From positions 117,685 to 181,684 of the forward strand of contig QKWP01000512.1 in the NCBI GenBank assembly GCA_003550325.1: a stretch of DNA of 64,000 bases, in the 5' to 3' direction. Under the pieces are notes generated by a model, which did not search any database, was not told where the DNA came from, and worked only from the letters and a program-made list of their open reading frames with translations. The stretch's first letter is position 1; each line of letters opens with the position of its first letter. Shown in pieces: positions 58,233 through 64,000 of the stretch. A program made the position numbers and the translations under genes. The DNA comes from Gigaspora rosea. Lineage: Eukaryota > Glomeromycota > Glomeromycetes > Diversisporales > Gigasporaceae.

Positions 58233-58439
58233 ATGAGGGACAAAATTTGCATTCGACTAATATGAACTTGGTGAACTAGTAGACCCGAAGTTCTGATGTA
58301 TACGTACATTAAAATGCACTACAATTATGTAATTTGTATTATAATTTTGATGCCTCTAGCCAATGAAGCTAGATATTAAACTTTTTATATTATTTTTTGT
58401 TGAGAATCTGTAGCCTACATTAGTGTAATTGATGTATAA

Positions 58440-58640
58440 GATGAGATGGAATATGCTCCAAGGAGTAGCAGATATAATTGTGCTGGGTATCTCTGTTATC
58501 AGCTGAACTTGCAATGTGAAGCATCAGCTGGTGGTCTATCGTTCTGCATAAAGCAGGCTGGCCTCAAATTGAAGTTCTAAGTTGATCAGGTTGGAAGGGT
58601 TTAGGTGCCAAACTTGGTTCTTGCAGAATGATGAATATAC
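58440..58640. other. Non-repetitive, less A+T-rich interval, no gene recognised
   Basis: About 200 bp of more balanced composition precede the tandem array. No coding frame of note is seen. It may be the first, diverged part of the array. Confidence 0.3.
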
Positions 58641-59880
58641 ATACATTTATGCCGTGCTTCTTATATTAACCTTACAATAGCAATTTGTTAATGATTGTCA
58701 ATAGCCCAAATAGGCAACTAATTAAAATTGTTAGTTATTGTACTTATCTATTTTCATGTGCCTATTCATGCAGGATCAGCCTATCTGTTTGCCCAATTGG
58801 GATCAATGGCTGTGCTTCTGGGCTTAAAAATCGTTTCTGGATCAAATCTTGCTTACCCGTGATTTCGATTGTTAACTTCTGTCAACTCAAATAAAATGAT
58901 GCGGATCTGATCACTAGATTACAAGACTTTTGCCTGTAAAAATTGTATGTACATAGTTCTTTTTCTTAGATGAATACATTATATAATTAATCAATTAATC
59001 ATTTATTTATTGATTTTTGTTCCTCTCTTTTATAAGAGGAATGTAATGTTAACTGCTAAGTCGAATTTATCTGACCAACTCAACTAGAATCTCTAGACTA
59101 AATTTAACTTAGTTTTTGCATGGATGCATATACATTTGTGCCGTGCCCCTTATGTTAACCCTGCAATTCCTTGTTTTCGATCTGTTGACTTCTGTTAACT
59201 TGAATAAAGTAATGCAAATCTGATCACTGGATCATGAGAAATTTGGCTGTAAGAATTGTACAAGGTTCTTTTTCTCAGATGAATGCATTATATAATTAAT
59301 TAATTAATCATTTGTACATTTATTTTTGCTCCTCTTTTTTATGAGAGGAATGTAATGTTATTTACTAAATCAAATTTATCTGACCTAATTAGCAACTTAA
59401 CTAGAATCTCAAGGCTAAATTTAACTTTGTTCTTGTGCCTCTTGTATTAACCCTGCAATGGCAATTTGTTAATAATTGGCAACGTTTGAAAAGTCAACTA
59501 ATGGTAATTCGTTAATAATTGTCAATAGCAAAAAAGCAACTAATAGCAATTATTTAATAATTGTCAACATCGAATAGGTAATTAATAGCAATTTGTTCAA
59601 TGATTGTTAATGGCTCAGATAGGTACTAATTAAATTTTGTTATTGTGCGTATCTATTTTCGTGTACTAATTCATGCAGAATCAGCCTATATCTTGCCCAA
59701 TTGGGATTAATAGCTGTGCTTCTGAACTCAACTTGAGTCAAATTGCTTAGCCATAATTTAATCTGTTGACTTCTGTCAACTTGAATTAAAATTATACTGT
59801 ATATATTCAATCGCTAGGTCACATGAGTTTTGGTTGTAAAAATTGTATGGTCAGAATCTTTTTTTAGGATAAATTAAAAA
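58640..59880. repeat. Three diverged tandem units of ~350-480 bp
   Basis: Shared landmarks recur in order: 'TTGTGCCGTGCCCCTTATGT' (58650, 59140, 59430), 'GGCAATTTGTTAATGATTGT', 'TTGCCCAATTGGGATCAATG' (58790, 59694), 'ATCTGATCACTAGATTACA' (58905, 59218, 59810) and 'TTCTTTTTCTTAGATGAATA' (58960, 59265, 59855). The middle unit lacks one block. A short sub-repeat, 'ttgttaataattgtcaa', is repeated four times near 59465-59610. Confidence 0.75.
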
Positions 59881-60424
59881 TGGTTTTAAAATATTAACAA
59901 TTTTTGTTCAAAATTCTGTTATTTTACTTTAGATCATCGCACAACAAATTTATATACTATAGTCAATTTTATTTGGAACTATTGAATACATATACTAGAT
60001 CTATTTAGTTCATTGGGCACCATAATGAAACATGTAAAGTATCGAGAAATAAAACTTGATTCTCATGTAAGCTACAAGGTAATTATTCTAAAAAAAACTT
60101 AATTTAAATATTATAGTACTTTAAAAAATGCATATGCTTATATTTGTTTGCATATAAAAGCCTGTTCTGAAAATATTTACATATAAAAATATGGCTCAAA
60201 GAATGTACATGTATGAAAAAATTCACAGAGAATATTTTATGCATGAAATATGCTTGGAATAATCATGTTCTAAAAAAATATAAAATGTGTAAAGAAATAT
60301 ACTTGGAATAATCATAGTATAAAAAAATATAATTATAAAAAACACATAAAAAAATAAGCAAATTCTTAGTAGTCTACTTTTTCTTACTATTGTTTTAAGA
60401 TAAAAATCTATTAGAAAAAATGTT

Positions 60425-61370
60425 ATCAATTATCTCAATTGTATGTTATGTTACTAATTATCAAGAATCTGTTACAAGTAAAGCCTTTACTGTTGTCAAA
60501 TCTTCTGGAATTACATATTTGAGAAATATTGCCTCTCCTTTAAATGTTCTTTTAGTTGGATTTTATTCTAAAAATGAGATCTAACTGTGTCAACTCTGTC
60601 AACCTTTTCTATTGAGAATGTTTTATTTGTAACAAGAAAACTTAGGTTCATAAAAGAAGCAGATAATAATGAAAGGAGGCTTCCTATCTTAAAGGTATAT
60701 TTAATATTGATATGTACTAATTTATAACTTTATTTTATACTATTTTTAATTTTAAATTTTTTTTTAGATAGTTGTGTGTAGTATTGTTCATCTGGCAATC
60801 CATCCAACCAATTTATCCACATTTTCTCTCTTGGTTAATATGATGGCTATTGTGCTAATCTTTTGTGAAATAATTCTGATTATGATAATATCTCATTTTC
60901 TGTAGAGACTAGAGATTTTATAGACCAAGATAGTATTGTTCTTGAATTGGAGTATTACTATTTAAAGTTAGCAACTTATCTTGCTCCTACCACCAATTTA
61001 TTGAAAAAGAAAACTATGCTTTTCATGAATAGAAAGCTTTTAATAATTGATAATACTTATATTGTTCAACTCCATAGTATTAATTTTTGTAAATACCAAA
61101 AAGTGACTTTGAATGTGAAAAATCTGATTACTCTTCTGCAAATAAGTGGCTTCAACAACCCTTAAGCAAATAAAGCTGATATATACAAAGTTACTATAAC
61201 TCACACAATTGCTTCAAGAGTGAAGAATAGTAGATGTAAAAAAATATCTACTGCAACAAAACCATACTTTAGACTAAATGAACAACCAAAAGTCACCAAT
61301 TTTGCTATAAAAGTATTAAACTAGGACCAAAATTCAGAAATTCAAAATCCTTCTACCTCTTAAAAATATT
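60425..61370 (+). pseudogene. Broken gene of unrecognised family
   Basis: Collinear + strand coding pieces: 'TSKAFTVVKSSGITYLRNIA' and 'SPLNVLLVGFYSKNE' (60475-60580), 'FSVETRDFIDQDSIVLELEY' (60896-60955), a long open part with 'MLFMNRKLLIIDNTYIVQLH' (61015-61075), then a basic, Thr-rich tail ('THTIASRVKNSRCKKISTAT') to about 61330. Segments near 60580-60870 are readable only in other frames. The pieces suggest a beta-rich domain (alternating hydrophobic residues, 'LLIIDNTYIVQLHSINF') followed by a disordered basic tail. I do not recognise the family. It is broken in several places. Confidence 0.55.
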
Positions 61371-61820
61371 TAAATCTTTTATTTTTCTTTATTTTTGAAC
61401 TATATTTATTTTTTTATATTATATTATGATGTATAAGTAAATAAATTTATTAAAATTCTTTTTGCTATACTAAATTAATATATTATTATTAATTTCAATG
61501 CTTATTGTATAATATACTAGGCAATGCATAGCATTGTGTGTCTGGAGCCTATAATTATCATATTATAAAAATATGTATTTGCTTTGTTACACTAAAGTAC
61601 AAATTTAGATATGCGTGCGAACAAACATAAATTTTCAAAGTTATGTTTTTGATGCAATAGCTTAAAAAATCAAAAATGTAACTATTAATGTATCAAAAAG
61701 GTAACTTTTGTATTACTATATGTAAACCTTTAAAGTCCTCCGCTATGCTCTAGACAATAATTTTATATATGCGATATTATAGTATAATTTAAAAAGTCTT
61801 TGTTATCCAAAATTTTGGTA

Positions 61821-62159
61821 CAGTTGTCTTCCATAAGTGCAACCTCTATAAATGCAATACTTTTCTAAATGCACATTTTTGTCTTGTCTGTAAGAAATTT
61901 TTAGTGCTAAATGCATGCTCTATATTCTGTAAATGCATGTTTTTCCAAATAATTTTCTATATCATGCTACCTCCTTAAATGCATATAGCCAATCATATTT
62001 TAGTATTTAAAATAGGTTATACAATTTTTATAGAAGTTATACAAACTTGATAATCTAATCTTTAAAACTGCAATTTAATTAGCTCTTTCTAAATGAATAT
62101 CTCTCTAAATGCACATTGTAGGTTTGTCTATACACATTGCATTTATGAAGGTTTGGCTG
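61821..62159. mobile_element. 339-bp TA-flanked MITE, copy 2
   Basis: The ends are CAGTTGTCTTCCATAAGTGC and, inverted, CAGCCAAACCTTCATAAATG, flanked by TA (61819-61820 and 62160-62161). It shares length, ends and the internal words 'TAAATGCAC', 'TTGATAATCTAATCTTTAAA' and 'CAATTTAATTAGCTCTTTCT' with the element at 6823-7161, in opposite orientation. Confidence 0.8.
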
Positions 62160-62161
62160 TA

Positions 62162-63168
62162 TTCACAATATCATATAATTATAATAATTTTACTATCAAG
62201 AAGTATTAGAGCAGAATACTTTATAATTTGATATAGCTATCCCAGTTAAGAACTTTTTTATTAAATATAAAATAAGTTCTTTATTATTTCTTTTGTATTA
62301 TTTATACTCTTATTTTAAACAAAATAGAATTTATTGAACATGCATTATTAATTTGCTATAGTTATAGTTGTGCACATCATCGTGGAAAAACAAAAATAGA
62401 AGCTCTTGATAATATTTTTTTTTAAAACTCTTACTAAAGGGATGTCTAGAAATGTGCTATATACAGTACTATATTAGATATGCACGTACATACTGTATAT
62501 AAAAAGTATATTATATATTATCGCATATTCTTAAAGCAAAATTTTTTTAATATTAACAATATAAAACCAGTTTTGTAATTTTAAACTTATTTTTATTATT
62601 TACTATATTTAGCTTTGCATAGAGCAATACACATATAAATTTGCTAGAGTTGAATATAATAAAGATGTAGATAGAAATAATTAAATTAAAAAATGTATAA
62701 TTAAATATTTAAATTATTTTATTTTTATAATTACATATATTTATATGTTGTTGAGATTTTTTTTAGTAATATTAAAGGGTTTTTTCTTAATATATGTATA
62801 ATTATATATTGCATAAATATTAAAGGTTCCAGACCTCTTGGTAATAATTTTTAATTATATGCTTAAAACTATTTTTATTATTATACTATAAAATACTATG
62901 TACTATATATATGTACTGTATACTTCCTATAAAAACTTAATACATGAAAATGCATATATAAATACGAAATTGTATGCAGATAAGCATGGGTTTCATAATT
63001 ACTGCATGAAAACTGCACAGAAACTGATCATCTACAAAAAATTGAAATCTGGACACTATCATATATAGTATTATATCCATATATTACTATATATTAATTT
63101 TAATAATTATATAATTTTCATGTGCTATTATTAAGATTCTTAATAATCATAATTTTTGTGTACTAGCA
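62162..63168. other. AT-rich interval without a gene
   Basis: No coding remnant, terminal repeats or tandem structure recognised. Confidence 0.35.
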
Positions 63169-64000
63169 TTGTGAAATTTCGATTTACAGGGGTTTACTAT
63201 ATAATCACTAATTACCCTGTACTTAATAAAACACTATTTAAGACCTCTATACCTCGAACTGGCAGGCAAAAAGAGGAGTGAAAAAACTTGGTCTGGGTCT
63301 CAAAGTTCAGAGAATCTTGTTGCGGATAGGTTGAAATTAAGATAAGTATATTGATTTATTTCTCCTTATAGTTCTTGTATTTAGATATATTTATTTATTC
63401 TTTATTAATCTTCACAGTTTACTCTAGTATTGTATTATGGGTGAATATCTGGTTGGTCTGGTGATAATCACGTGATTAAACAGTCTCTTGGGTCTGCAGA
63501 TTTCCAATGACAGTATTGATTGAGTCTTTAATTGATTACTATGGGGATCACAGGAATTTAGAAGCTTCAGTCATGATGTGGTTATTGTTCGATATAAGAG
63601 GTAATCGATATGTTAATCAATATATGGTTTATTATAAATATGGTAAATAGATTGATAGCTAATCTCTTTTTATTCTATTTTTTATTTTTATTACTATGAT
63701 TTTTGGTATTTTATTAGGGATCACATGGACAGAAGAGTATTACAACGAGCGATTTTACAAGGACGATAATTTTGTTTGGCAGTATAAAATAAGTATACAT
63801 TTTTATCTATAAAAAGAAAATAGTACAAAGGGAATAAGAAGTTCTATAGCTAACACTTCTACTCTTATTTCGAAGGTTACTAACTGAACTTGAGCTAACT
63901 AAAACTACTTCAAACTTATTAGAACTACTAGGAACTGTATGAACTACTGTTTTCTTCAATGAACTTATGGCCCTTATATACTTTTTATTACAGATTAAAA
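63169..64000 (-). mobile_element. Edge of a related LTR fossil in minus orientation
   Basis: On the minus strand, 63325-63245 matches the 3' part of the LTR at 49892-54192 ('TCTGAACTTTGAGACCCAGA', 'TTTTTGCCTGCCAGTTCGAG'). The stretch 63990-63840 matches its middle part ('AGCTCAAGTTCAGTTAGTAA', 'CCTTCGAAATAAGAGTAGAA', with TATATAAGGG upstream as a TATA-like site). The order is that of an LTR, with extra sequence of about 450 bp between the two matches. The element runs out of the window. It is more diverged than the 49.9-kb pair and broken. Confidence 0.65.

Overview
This window looks like repeat-rich nuclear DNA from an arbuscular mycorrhizal fungus (Glomeromycotina). The basis is the very high A+T content, two remnants of Sel1-repeat genes with the 'GIGVEKDEHKAFIYYQKSAEMG' type of unit that is hugely expanded in these fungi, a Helitron helicase relic, a hAT transposase relic with a small GT-AG intron, and dense nested small transposons. 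The species cannot be named from sequence alone. I found no intact protein-coding gene, no tRNA or rRNA gene and no CRISPR array. Everything protein-like is broken.

Layout. 0-3.6 kb: a broken, unrecognised multi-domain gene and a short C-terminal membrane-anchored remnant. 3.6-11 kb: a belt of small elements (Tc1-like, foldback, 339-bp TA-flanked element, strong hairpins) and an internally deleted Tc1-like transposase. 11-18 kb: tandem repeats, a coiled-coil remnant and hAT-type non-autonomous elements, one of 1.7 kb filled by a palindromic array. 18.2-19.3 kb: a complete ~1.03-kb SINE-like retroposon with 14-bp target duplications. 19.6-24.1 kb: an unrecognised broken gene and two hAT-like elements. 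24.7-32.1 kb: one long Helitron Rep/PIF1-helicase pseudogene on the + strand, split by three independent insertion events, several with further elements nested inside. 32.1-35.5 kb: gene-free. 35.6-36.5 kb: a decayed helical protein gene with a hydrophobic hairpin.

37.06-55.38 kb is the most interesting part. A small palindromic element is split by a 17.6-kb unit (37538-55148) that has a perfect 8-bp target duplication (CATTAGAT), hAT-like CAGTRTTGG ends and TTGGACATGTCC-rich subterminal repeats. Inside it lie a hAT transposase pseudogene (minus strand), a 2.1-kb TA-flanked pogo/Tigger-like element that encloses a Sel1-repeat gene fragment, the truncated 3' end of the 1-kb SINE-like family, and a 4.3-kb LTR element that has gag-like coding only. 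The 5' LTR contains a 174-bp MITE, and the 3' LTR preserves the empty site. This gives four levels of nesting in one locus.

55.4-64 kb: a second Sel1 remnant (minus strand), pogo-like fragments, a hAT MITE with an 8-bp duplication, a ~1.2-kb diverged tandem array, another unrecognised broken gene, a second copy of the 339-bp element, and the edge of a related LTR running off the window.

The genes do not form a pathway. What the window records is a history of insertion: which families were active, which inserted into which, and how non-autonomous derivatives share ends with decayed autonomous relatives.
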